A stretch of 64,000 nt of DNA, from contig CAJVGD010000002.1 of assembly GCA_910890315.1 (NCBI GenBank), positions 1,612,001-1,676,000 of the forward strand, given 5' to 3'. Below are positions 1-10,273 of the stretch, one piece after another. The notes beneath the pieces were generated by a model. The model had not been told where the DNA came from and did no database searches. It was given only the letters and a program-made list of their open reading frames with translations. The stretch is from Serendipita indica DSM 11827. Taxonomy: Eukaryota; Basidiomycota; Agaricomycetes; Sebacinales; Serendipitaceae. How positions within the stretch are numbered: position 1 is the stretch's first letter; each line of letters starts with the position of its first letter. Both the position numbers and the translations under genes were made by a program.

Positions 1-211
1 AGATGTACCATTACGCGTCGTCTTGTCATCTGAATATGGGAATGTAGATGCGCTGGCAACAGGGGTCTCGTTGACTGGCGCGTCTGGCGCGTCTCGTGAT
101 CACCTGACTGGTCGTGTCAGTATTCTCCGTCTTTTTCTGTCTCTTTCCTGGCTTTGCAGCGTCTTCAGCCGCGTCGTCTGCGGCCTTTGCTGTTCGTTTT
201 CGTGGTGGCAT
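1..211 (-). CDS. 5' end of a basic, probably nuclear protein (runs off the window)
   Basis: Reading leftward from the ATG at 211-209, the first 36 or so codons are rich in Lys, Arg, Ala and Asp and contain KPGKRQKK, a plausible nuclear localisation signal. The frame then reaches a stop near base 26, so an intron must start around 105-115. After a possible acceptor ending in ATTCAG the remaining bases read as DDKTTRNGTS, polar in the same style. Only this N-terminus is present, so no function can be assigned. It is divergent from the methyltransferase gene at 784. Confidence 0.4.
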
Positions 212-783
212 GGATCCAAGGTGAGGAGCCACTCGACGTCGCTGTTGCTGCCATTTTTCCTGACAATTTTACGCAATATTCGCTTGAGCAAGCTAGGGGG
301 CGCCACCAGAGATCGACGGGGGGCTCGCCACCGACTGAATAATTGGCCCAACTTGTGCGTCTCCCAAAAATGCACAGAAAAAGAGCGAGAACCACTATCC
401 TGGTCAAAGGATGCCTTATCGGGGCCCGTGGATCTGTAGCCACAGCTTATGGAGAGTATGAACGGCCGGTCTCCGATAGAATCCCAATTCCATGCGCGTA
501 GGCTGCACGTCGAATTATTCGTTATCCAATCGCATGTATACGGTCCCTACGACCCTCCGGAACTTTCGCAGTGCGCCCAGGGCCCCCTGCTGGTCTCGCT
601 CCACTGGGTTGCATTTTGCAGGTGGTGACCTCCTCTCTTGCACCTGACCACCATCTCGACCGTCTCTTTTTATTTCGCTTTCTGGCTCCTGTCTCTTCCA
701 GGAGTTGCTCTCTACGACCTCTAACGAGCTTCTGCTAATCGGCCCGGGGACGCCTTGGGCGTTTTCTCCCCCCAATCGCAGCC
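212..783. promoter_or_regulatory. Divergent intergenic region, 572 bp
   Basis: Lies between the leftward gene starting at 211 and the rightward gene starting at 784, so it should hold both promoters. It has pyrimidine-rich runs at about 630-720, common before fungal starts. No canonical TATA box and no coding sequence was recognised. Confidence 0.35.
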
Positions 784-3700
784 ATGAACCGCCCATCGCT
801 ATCTAAGAGGCCCGCACAAAGCTCATCCTCGCCTTCTAAACCATCTCTAGAGTCTTCAGTCTACGCAAAGCTCCACGATGCCCTCGCGCTTTTGCCCCAG
901 CGCCGCTCGTCGCCCACAAAGCCGACCAGCAGCACGCAGGCCATTAGGAAATCTCCATTTTCCATCTTTTCTTCATCACGACACAAGCAGTCTGCTTCTT
1001 CGCCCGCCCAGCTCTCGTCGCAACAAGTTGGCAAACCCGTTCCACCGCAGAAGCCCGTTCCGACGACGCCGCCCCCAGTGCCGCCAAAAAGTGCACCAGC
1101 AAGTCGTACGGTGACTCCGATGGCACTTGCAGCGATTCCGGCAACGGTTGCGTCCACGCCTCTACCGTCCCAGTCGCAGCCGTCGCAGCCATCAAAGAGC
1201 AGACCGACCATTCCATTCATTCGTAGTTCCACCTTGATGCAGCCAACAGCAGCGAGCAGTGCTCGCCTACGACCTGCCGTGAGCAGCCCGTCACCTTCTT
1301 CTGCGTCTACCATACGAGCCTCGACGCATACACGCACGCTCTCAAAGTCTCGTCCGGAGCCACCGTCGACGCCCCTTTCGCCCACTGCCTCTTCTCCTTC
1401 TACCAGTGCAGATGGCAAGACGCCGACATTGATCTCGAGCAGATCACGCATGTCTCCTTCACCCACACACGAGCTCAAGGCCTCGAGCCCCACGTTGTTA
1501 TCCCGACCTCGCCCCGCACACCGTACGCCCACATCACCACCCCCGAGTGCATTTCCCATCAAGTCTGCAGCAATTCCACCACGGTCCTTACCTCGAAAGC
1601 GATCCAAGACGTTCCCTGACCCATCTGACCCGGCCGCGCCTGTACCACCACCGTCTCAGACTGCTTCACGTTCCATGAACACTGCCAATCGCATCATAGA
1701 AGCATTTGAACCTAGTCCACGCATGAATGACGCCCCCGAACCATTTTCGCCTCGGAGCAAATCTACCAGCCCAATCCCCATCCGCCCACCTCGTCCTTCA
1801 CAAGACACCGACTTTCGGTTGATTCCTTCTAGCTCGCGAGCGTCGGCAAGCCATCGAATCGTCCCCAGCACGTCGTCTATCGAGGCAGCCGCCTCGCGCC
1901 CGCGGCCGATCGCATCCAGCCTCAACGATCGTTCCAATGCTGCAAGAGGAGTAGCACCGCTCAGTACCAGTGCACCAAATGGTCGATCCAGCCTGGACCG
2001 TGGACTTCCTCCACCGCCCCGAAAGGCAGTCTCGCCGACGCTCACTTCGACTGGAGCCGCTGCCCAAAAGCGACGACTGGCGAGACCAATTCTTCAGCCC
2101 ATCCAAACCACGCCAATCACCTCGAAGAATGTGTCGACCAATGCTGTCAAGCCTCCATCGCCCGTTACACCCGACACACAGCCGTCCTCGCCATCGCCTC
2201 GGACGCCCGCTCCGTATGTCGACGCAATGTCTGCCTCTGCATACTTGACATCAGACGATGAGACAAAGCCAAAGAGACGGCCCGGCTTGAAGAATATCTT
2301 CCGCCGGCCAATGGCGCGCAGCAGCAACGACCAGACAGTATGATTTCAGCTGCGACGCTCACTTCGGCTGTTTCGTACTCTGGAACGTCTGCCGTGGCGT
2401 ATTCTTCACCGCCTCGTCCGCAATTGCCTCAAAAGGGTCCCGGCACATTTGGCGATGTTATGGAGGAGGACGAGATGCCGATGTGCAGTATGCAAACTCG
2501 GCGTGGTATCTTGCGACATGGGCATCCTGTCGCGGACGTTCCGTATCCCATTTCGTTTGAGGAAATGGTACTCCAGGGAGAGAAGCATACGCACGAGCTG
2601 TTGTCGACCGTTTGCCAGCAAAAGGCGTTTCACTTTACTCCGATGGAAAACTTTGCCAAGCTCAAGAATATCCTTGACTTGGGATGTGGTCGTGGAATTT
2701 GGCTGGCAGAAGCCGCCAAAGAATGCAAGGTAAGGGTCCTCACCCATCTCTTTGTATTCTCCTAACACGGTATTATAGCACGCAAACTTGGTGGGATTCG
2801 ACCTTGTCGACGTTTTCATGAAGCCAAACGAACTCCGCAACAAGCATGGTCTCAACGAGTCTCAGATGGCTCGCATCGAGTTTGTCCAGGGCAACTTGTA
2901 AGTGGCATTGTCTCTATTGTGCGCAAAGCTCATCAACCCTTCTAGTTTCAACACGTTGCCTTTCCCGGCAGATCACTTTGACTATATCAGGCTCGCCTTC
3001 CTTGAGCTTGCGATTCCTGAGCCAAAGGTGTGCCTGTCACTTTCGTCTCGACCTATTTGCTAATGCGCTACAGTGGGTTCCTCTCCTCAAGGAAGCTTGG
3101 CGGGTCCTTCGACCTGGAGGCAATCTCGAAGTCATCATCGAGTCTCAGCTGTTCCCGACTGTGTGGTCTTATGACAAGCTCCCGGTGCAAACCGCACTCG
3201 AAGAAGAGTTCAACGCTATGCTCGAGAAGCGCAACATCCCACCGCCGACCAACATTGGCGAAAAGATGTATTTCGACGCGCACGCACGGGTGAAGACGCA
3301 CCAGCATGTCTCCATCCGGATCGCACCTCGTTCAGCAGGTCGTTCGAGCCTCGATGGACCGGCTAGCCCGCGCAACTTTGGCAGTATGCGTTCGATGCAT
3401 TCTCCCTGGAGCAGCGAGCCGCTCATGTCGAGTGGTATGGTCTCCCCACCGCCATTTGGTCGACCTTCGCTCGACCGCAGTGGTAGCTCGCTTGACGTGC
3501 TCCCGCCTGCGGGACAGGTCGTGACGTCCAAGACGTGTACCGTTCCTGGCATCATCATTGCTCCGGACACGTTTATCCCAGTATCCGAGGAGATGCTGTA
3601 CGCATATGCGAGTCACAGCGCATTGATCCTCAACGCCACCCGTCTCGCATCGTTTTCTGACAAGTATCCGGATGCGTCGTTGGACGATTATCAAGAAGAA

Positions 3701-3969
3701 TGGCGCGAGCATTGGGAGCGATACTGGCAATACGAGAGGACCAATCGGCTTCGTCTGGGATTCCGTATGAACCAGTTTGACGACGACGATGATATCGTAC
3801 CTGCGGCTCCGTCTCGTGGTCGCTGGAGGTGGGAAAAGTGTGATGACGATTTGGAACGCCCGTACGTATTTTTATAGTCCTTTGCTTGGCCATTACTGAC
3901 GGTCTTTGCAGACTGGAAATCCGCCGCTTTAGAGCGTGGTCACTTACCAAACCTATGACCTCTCGATAA
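784..3969 (+). CDS. SAM-dependent methyltransferase with long Pro/Ser-rich N-terminus
   Basis: The first about 518 codons are low-complexity Pro/Ser/Thr/Arg sequence ending in a basic patch. The second part holds a class I methyltransferase domain: motif I reads LDLGCGRGIWLAEAA (about 2682-2720), followed by LVGFDLVD and, later, WRVLRPGGNLEV, typical of SAM-binding Rossmann folds. Introns seen: 2730-2778 (49 nt), one of about 50 nt after 2898, one after 3026, and 3862-3911; the last exon ends in a TAA at 3967-3969. The N-terminal frame stops at 2341-2343, overlapping an ATG at 2340. Splicing 2338-2435 (GT...AAAAG, 98 nt) joins the two frames cleanly, so I treat this as one gene. Two genes, or an assembly frameshift, remain possible. 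Substrate unknown; the C-terminal region after the domain is Ser-rich with SLD repeats. Confidence 0.8.
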
Positions 3970-4635
3970 ATTTTATATCTCCCCTTTCCGACTCACGACG
4001 CAACTACGGCCCATCGACAACCCTCATTCCCACGTACAATTAGAGACGACATTTACCCTTCATATATGTTAGAGGAGGCTCCTTTTTGGAGTTCGGCAAT
4101 CTACGGACTGGTTTTCTTCTTGTCTTGACGCCTGTGTTTCACGACTGCATCTTACGCTCCCTGTATCTCTACGGCGAGTTACGTGGTCTACTCCACGGGC
4201 TCGTGTCGGTCACCCGACGTCCATTCGCTCGGTATTTTCGGGCTATTTCTTGATGTTTCTTGTTTGACGAATCGGACGAGGTGTAAAGTAGACGGATATA
4301 TTCGTTCAGTATAAAGATGATTCAATGATTATCCGAGTAGTCGTCTGAGCTCAGAGCTTGAGAAGAAGGGACTGATGATGTCGAATAACGCCATGGTCGG
4401 CCGGTGACTCCTTCGTCAAAATAGTTTGAACCCTACCTCGATATCGTCGCGCTTAGGCTATTTTGACTGGGATCGTGACGGATTCCGTCCTCTACTCTGC
4501 ACCCGAGACGGTTGGTCACTCGCGTTTGTCAAGAACAGAATTCCAGACCGCGAATAGCGGACGGCATATTTCAAACGCCCTAAATTGAAAACTATATTGT
4601 GTACAAAACGTATAAAGGCAATACCCTATCCAAAG
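3970..4635. other. Intergenic region, no gene seen
   Basis: 666 bp between two same-strand genes. It should contain the 3' UTR of the methyltransferase and the promoter of DUG2. No supported reading frame, repeat or RNA gene was found. Confidence 0.6.
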
Positions 4636-7600
4636 ATGTACGAGACCAGTCCAGAATCGTCTCCCAAGATGGAGCGTAGGTCTTTGGGCGTATTCTCTTC
4701 GACCTACTGACCCTGGAAACTAGCATCAGATATCGCACAGCATGAAACGTATGACATAGACGTGGAGACGTCGATATTTTCGAATCCGGAGCTCCTCCAT
4801 ACCCTCCATTACAAGGAAGCATCGGTCCTGAGTATCGCAGCGGATGCCTCGTACATCTATTCTGGTAGCCAGGCAAAAGACATTTTCGTCTGGGACCGAC
4901 GAAACTTTCAGCTCAAAGCGACGCTCTCTGGACACACCGAGAGCGTGCTTGCGCTCGAGACGTCGGAAGAGAGGGGGTGGCTGTTTAGTGCATCCGGTAT
5001 TTCCTTTTGTTCACTCTATTTTATTCTCTGAACATGGAGTAGGCGATAGCACGGTCAGAATATGGTCGACCACGAAGCTTTCTCCACTCTACATCATTTT
5101 TCCGCATCTGGACACCGATTCCGGCGATATATACTCTCTCACATACTCCCCCACACTGTCTAGAATCTATTTTGGGTGCCAGGATACGTCTATTCAATGG
5201 TTTGACCTCTCCCCCATCACCTCCCCCTCCCATGACGGACTAAAGGTCTCGACTTCACTAACGGATCGACCCCCAACGCCTTTGACACCAGGAAAGCGAT
5301 TCCACAAATTCTTTGATAGTGTACCGCAATCGATGCGCAGTATCATCAGTCATCGTAGACAGACATCTGGGGATTCCCTTCCCTCTCAGCCGGGGGAGTC
5401 GATACCAGAACTTCGCGTTCCACAGGAAAATGTGATTCCGTCGGCTCATTACGGTTATGTGTATAGTATGGCGTTGAGCCCTTCTCACCTGTTCTCTGGC
5501 GACACGGCTCATCACAGTCATATCCATGGAAGCGAAGTATACTTGTTGACAGGAAGCGGAGACGAAACGGTCAAGGTATGTTCTTCGTTGTCTTCTGGGC
5601 TCACTCTTATCAATCGCAGATGTGGCTCGCTACCAAGGAAGGGTTAGAGGAAAAGTATACGTTTTCTGGAGCAGAAGGCGCTGTATTATCTCTTGTGGTA
5701 CGCAATGGTACGCTCTACGCGGGGTGTCAAGATGGAAACGTCAAAGTCTACGATCTGGAAACAAAGACGTTACTTCGGACGCTCTTGGTCGATTCCTCGA
5801 ACCATGCTTCAGCTCCCACATCGATAAGCAACAATGAAACCAGTCACAAAAGCACCGACGTCCTCTCTCTTTCGATGGTTGGGGGTGACTTGTACGCGTG
5901 CTTGGGCAATGGCTGGTGTCAGCGATGGAATTCGAACTTCCAGACGACCGCACACTGGAAGTCACACGACCGCATCGCACTTTCTTGCGTCATTACCTGC
6001 CTTTCAGACGTTGATACGAATCCTGCTCGAGCGCTGTTCGTCACAGGGGGTGCAGACGCACATATAAAGGTGAGTAGACCCAATAGCAACTGGATACCAA
6101 CTAATGAACAAAGCTATGGCCTATAGATGTTCCACAGAAATCTGGTCATACCCGTGCGGTAGAAGGAGAGCTCAAAGCCCAACGTGAGTCCTCGCATGGA
6201 TATTGGGTGTGCCTAACATTTGGAGAGCAGATGACCTTCAGGTTGCTCTGGCAGAGTTTGTTGGTATACCCAGCATCGTCAATGTCGAATCGCATCGAGA
6301 ATCGTGTCGGCAAGCGGCACTTTGGTTGAAACTACTCTTGTCGCAGGTGATGTCCTCTTCTCTCAAGACTTTGCTGTTGGCGTCTAACGCTTCGATAGCT
6401 TGGAGCAGAAGCGACCCTTCTTTCCACGGAACCAGGAATTAACCCCCCAGTACTTGCGACATTTCGTGGAAACGAGGAATGCAAAAGTCGTCCACGACTT
6501 CTTTTCTATGGGTAGGTCACCACTTGTTCATATAGAATGGTATTGAAACGTGGGTCAGCCACTATGATGTGATCCCAGCTCGCAAGACTGGATGGGATTC
6601 CGACCCGTTCACGCTGAGCGGACGGAATGGATATCTGTATGGACGTGGGTGCGTGCTATAATTTGACGGGAGAGAGCATCGGGTTAACCAACTTGCAGCG
6701 TTTCGGATAACAAGGGTCCAATTCTTGCCGTCGCTTTTGCCATTTCCGAGCTGAGACGCAAGGTCGCTCTTGATTTGGACATCGTGATGCTCGTTGAAGG
6801 CGAAGAAGAAGCCGGAAGCAGAGGATTTGAAGATACAGTGCGCAAGCACAAGGTGGGTGTTTTACTAAATCACAACGCTGATAGGCTAACTGCCGATAGG
6901 ACCAAATCGGTCACGTAGATGCCATCTTAATCAGGTCTGTCGTCTTATGAACGCTGAAATGTAACTGAGGATCAAACCAGCAATTCATATTGGATTGGCG
7001 AAGACATACCATGCATCACCTATGGGCTGCGTGGAGTAATCCATGCCAACGTCGAGGTAGCAGTATTGGGAAACATGTGAATCTTCTAACGAGTGAAATA
7101 GATCTCAAACTCCCATCCCGACTTGCATTCGGGTGTCGAAGGTGGCGGCGTGGTTGAACCAATGTTCGACCTTGTGAACATTCTAAACAGTATCTCTCAA
7201 GGAAGCTGCATCCTCATTCCGAGTAAGTTGGACTTCAACATCCATCTGTCGCACGCTGATGGTGATATCAGACTTCTACGATAATGTACGCCAACAGAGC
7301 GACGACGAACGAAGCTTGTACAAACACCTCGAGGAAGTGACAGGGCAATCTGCTCAGTATCTTGCTGCAAAATGGAGAGAGCCATCATTGAGCATCCATT
7401 CAGTCAAAACGTCTGGACCAGGAAGTAAGTGATTGGATTCAACGACGAAAGATCCACTCACAAAGTAACAGATCGCACCGTCATCCCCTCTAGAGTCGCC
7501 ACGCAACTATCGGTTCGAATTGTTCCTGACCAAGACTTGTCGCAAATCGCAGAAAACCTGAAAGAGCATATCGAGGACTCCTTTAAGAAACTAAACTCGC

Positions 7601-8006
7601 CGAATAACCTCAAAGTGAGTAAGCTAATAAGGCTCTGAGCACCTTGTTGACCATGCTTCAGGTGTCCATCGACAAAGCGGCGGACTGGTGGCTGGGAAAC
7701 CTTGATGGACGATGGTTTCAAGAATTGGAACATGCCATCGAAGAGGAATGGGGAAAGAAACCACTTCGCATCCGAGAAGGAGGTTCTATTCCGTCGGTAC
7801 CATTCCTGGAGAAAACGTTTGGGTGTCCCGCGCTTCACTTTCCATTGGGCCAATCCTCGGTAGGTAGCTCTTAGGGGATATTGGTATAGTGCTGAACGGG
7901 TTTACAGGATCAAGCCCATTTAGCCAATGAACGGCTGTCGGTCAATAACCTGCTAAAAGGCAAAGCGGTCCTGGAACGTTTCTTCCGCAATGTTGCGCAG
8001 TGGTGA
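4636..8006 (+). CDS. DUG2: DUG2: WD40 plus M20 metallopeptidase, glutathione degradation
   Basis: Dug2 works with Dug3 as the cytosolic complex that removes the gamma-glutamyl group of glutathione in fungi. The N-terminal half has WD40 blades (SGSQAKDIFVWDRR, GDSTVRIWS, GSGDETVK, GGADAHIKLWP); the C-terminal half is an M20 peptidase. Metal-site motifs are visible: LLFYGHYDV (about 6500-6560), GRGVSDNKGP (6655-6722), VEGEEEAGS (about 6792-6818) and a late SDQAHLANERL carrying the last His. About sixteen exons with introns of 42-58 nt. Start choice: ATG at 4636 with a 40-nt first exon and intron 4676-4729 gives an uninterrupted frame into the first WD blade; no in-frame ATG lies closer. The fusion architecture and intact catalytic residues make the assignment firm. 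Confidence 0.88.
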
Positions 8007-8130
8007 TGATGTATCCACATGCTCGTGTCCTCTTGTTACTCGCGTCGATGAATTACAGGAATCTATAGAATATCTGTTTGACTAGTCAATCGACCAATCA
8101 TGAAAGTATAGTTATTTCTTACCGAGATTA

Positions 8131-8727
8131 CTAAAAGCCGCCTGGCTTATCCGCAGCCTTGACCGGTGGCTTCCAGTCGTAGATCCAACCGTCCCTTGGC
8201 GGTGTGTCTGTTGGAATACGCAACTCCCGTGGAAACAACCCTTCGATACGTGCTTCTATCGCACGCTTGTCTGCTCCTCGATATCCTTTCAACTCTTGCT
8301 CTTGGTCTGCCTCCATCTTCCTAGGGTCTGGCTTGCTGGTTGCGATTCTGTAGAGTCTTAGGTCCGTCTTTTCCAAGTCGTCCATTGCTCTTTTCATACA
8401 CTCAAACTTTCGCTTGAGTTCTGCTTCCCGTGCGTCTCGTTTGCGTTTTTGCCAGATCATCCACGCTCGCTCAATCGTTTCGTGGGCCTCTGGGGACGTG
8501 ATCACGCGCTCCAATGCAGCTGGAGCGTCTGGACGGTGCAATCCAGTGGGCGCAGTTGAGCGGTCTGTGCGCTCTGGAGGGTACAGCGCGTTCTTCATGT
8601 TTTCGATTCTCGGGTCTCCCGATGACTTTTTGCTGTCGTTTCGTTTTGAAGACGAGGCAGCGGATGCATAGCTTCGTTTGACCATCTGAAGCCGTGAGCA
8701 GGCTTGTCTGAGGATAATTCGTGTCAT
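8131..8727 (-). CDS. MRPL40: Mitochondrial large ribosomal subunit protein mL40 (MRP-L28/L40 family)
   Basis: Single exon, 198 codons. The first 25 or so residues are basic, Ser/Ala/Arg-rich and free of acid, as expected for a mitochondrial presequence (RQACSRLQMVKRSYASAA). The middle contains VITSPEAHETIERAW followed by a long charged helix, the pattern I associate with the mL40/Mrpl28 family. The start is the first ATG of the frame. It would act in the mitochondrial large ribosomal subunit. Its neighbour, 42 bp away and divergent, encodes another mitoribosomal protein, which supports the call. Family assignment is from memory of the motif, not from a search. Confidence 0.72.
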   Translation of the reverse strand: MTRIILRQACSRLQMVKRSYASAASSSKRNDSKKSSGDPRIENMKNALYPPERTDRSTAPTGLHRPDAPAALERVITSPEAHETIERAWMIWQKRKRDAREAELKRKFECMKRAMDDLEKTDLRLYRIATSKPDPRKMEADQEQELKGYRGADKRAIEARIEGLFPRELRIPTDTPPRDGWIYDWKPPVKAADKPGGF

Positions 8728-8769
8728 GGTCGGGCTCAAGTTGCAGCTGGCGGTTGGTTGACCTCGACC
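8728..8769. promoter_or_regulatory. 42-bp shared region between two mitoribosomal genes
   Basis: Only 42 bp separate the start codons of mL40 (leftward) and uL1m (rightward). The two promoters and 5' UTRs must overlap each other or extend into the opposite coding sequence. No TATA box is visible here. Confidence 0.6.
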
Positions 8770-9861
8770 ATGATGAATATTTCAACTTGCCGCGTCTTGA
8801 GACCGTGCCAAGCGTCGTTAAATTTGTCAAGAAGTCTCTCTACGTCATCTGTACGATGTGCAAGGGAGAAGAAGGAAAAGGCAGCACCAAAGAAATCAAC
8901 ACGCAAAGGAGAGGAGACCTCCAAGAAGACGAAACTGTCCCCAGAAGCAGAAATGAAACTCGAGATCAAACGCTCACAGTTGCGCTCGAGTAAGAACGAG
9001 CAGAAATTGGCGTTGGACGAAGCCATCAGAGTTTTGCGCGTGCGTCGTTTTCCGTCTGTCATTGCGAGCCCAAAGTCCTTTGCTCAATTTCCAAAAGGCT
9101 GTAGAAGTCCGTTCACCCTGGTCTGCATACGAATTAGTGGTCAAAACAGCTGTACTCCGAGGTCGAGCGGCGCCCAGAGGCGACTTGGTTCTACCAAAGG
9201 ACCCAAGGCAACACAAGGATGTCATTGCATATTTTGTGGATGAAGGACGCGTTCAAGACGCACTGGCTGCAGGAGCTGACCACGCCGGTGGGCTCGACCT
9301 TGCTCAAAAGGTGTGTCCAAGTCTCATTAGAGTGGCCAACTTCTCACAAATGGGCATAGATTCTTAATGGAGAGATCACCCCGACAAAGGTCTTTGCTAC
9401 TCCTTCGATTCTGCCCGTTGTCACTTCCCGAGTCGCTCGCTTCCTCGGGCCAAAGAATTTGATGCCCTCGACGAAGAAAGGGACCGTTTCGGAAGACTTT
9501 GAGGGAATCATTTCTGCTTCCAAGGGCTTATTCAGCTGGAAAGGCGATAAAAGTGGCACGATCCGTGCAGCCATTGCCAGAGTATGTAGCTTGTCCATGC
9601 CAAAGAATTCTAATCTTACACACTGTAGATTTCATTTACACCGCAAGAGGTGATTGACAATATCCAGGCACTCATGAAATCCGTCTACGAAAACTCCAAG
9701 GATCCCGACGACTCACTTTACCAAAAGAAGGCAAAGAAGACCAGTGAGTACCCCTTTATAAGACGAGGTACGATGCTCATTGCTTGCTAGACTCTGTTAC
9801 AATCTTATCGGTCAGGCTGAGTTCTAGACAAGGTCCCGGAATAGAGTTGATGCATGTATAA
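8770..9861 (+). CDS. MRPL1: Mitochondrial large ribosomal subunit protein uL1m
   Basis: The N-terminus (CRVLRPCQASLNLSRSLSTS) looks like a mitochondrial targeting sequence, followed by a Lys-rich linker. The L1 fold follows: LVLPKDPRQHKDVIAYFV, DLAQKILNGEI, PSILPVVTSRVARFLGPKNLMPS, and GTIRAAIARISFTPQEV. The C-terminal exon reads SVTILSVRLSSRQGPGIEL, matching the end of L1 proteins. Five exons; the last intron (about 46 nt) ends just before 9791. Two adjacent ATGs start the frame at 8770. The stop TAA at 9859-9861 lies 35 bp from the stop of the convergent small gene. uL1m forms the L1 stalk of the mitochondrial ribosome. Confidence 0.87.
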
Positions 9862-9896
9862 CTTATCATCTATCACAATGGGATAATTCACACCTC

Positions 9897-10172
9897 CTAT
9901 TTGCTTGAGGAGGTCGGTGTCACGTCCTTCGAAGTGGTCGAGGTTTGTTGAACATTGCCCTGAGCCTTCTTTTTTTCCGCTCTTTGCGCGTTCAAAACAG
10001 GACCCCGTGTTCGGGATACTACTCACTCTGCTTGTAATCGGTCGGTAATGGGTTGCATGATGTAAACAGCAGACAAGATGCCTGGTACTGGTAAGTATTC
10101 TTCACATGGAAAGAGTAAATCAAACTTACCGATAACTCCCGCGACGATTATCTCACTTCTTCCGCCTCTCAT
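9897..10172 (-). CDS. 62-residue single-pass membrane protein, unknown function
   Basis: Three short exons (10172-10130, 10087-10027, 9981-9897) with two introns of 42 and 44 nt give a continuous 62-codon frame. After a short basic N-terminus comes a hydrophobic segment (IIVAGVIVPGILSAVYI, residues about 8-24), then a charged helix with QAEAEKKKAQGN and a Ser/Thr-rich tail. The size and layout suggest a small organellar membrane subunit or assembly factor, but I do not recognise the family. It converges on uL1m and diverges from WSS1 101 bp away. The splice sites are canonical (GTAAGT, GTGAGT), which supports reality despite the small size. Confidence 0.62.
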
Positions 10173-10273
10173 AGCCGAAGACGCAGGGTCCAAAGTTGCA
10201 ACACTTGTTTGGCTCCCAACTCTTCTAGTCGGCGAAACAACTTGGACGTCCCCTCATACAAGGCACCTCCGAA

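Noticed and set aside
861-1607. 248-codon frame antisense to the Pro/Ser-rich region
   Set aside because: A Gly/Val/Cys-rich shadow produced by the low-complexity codons on the other strand.
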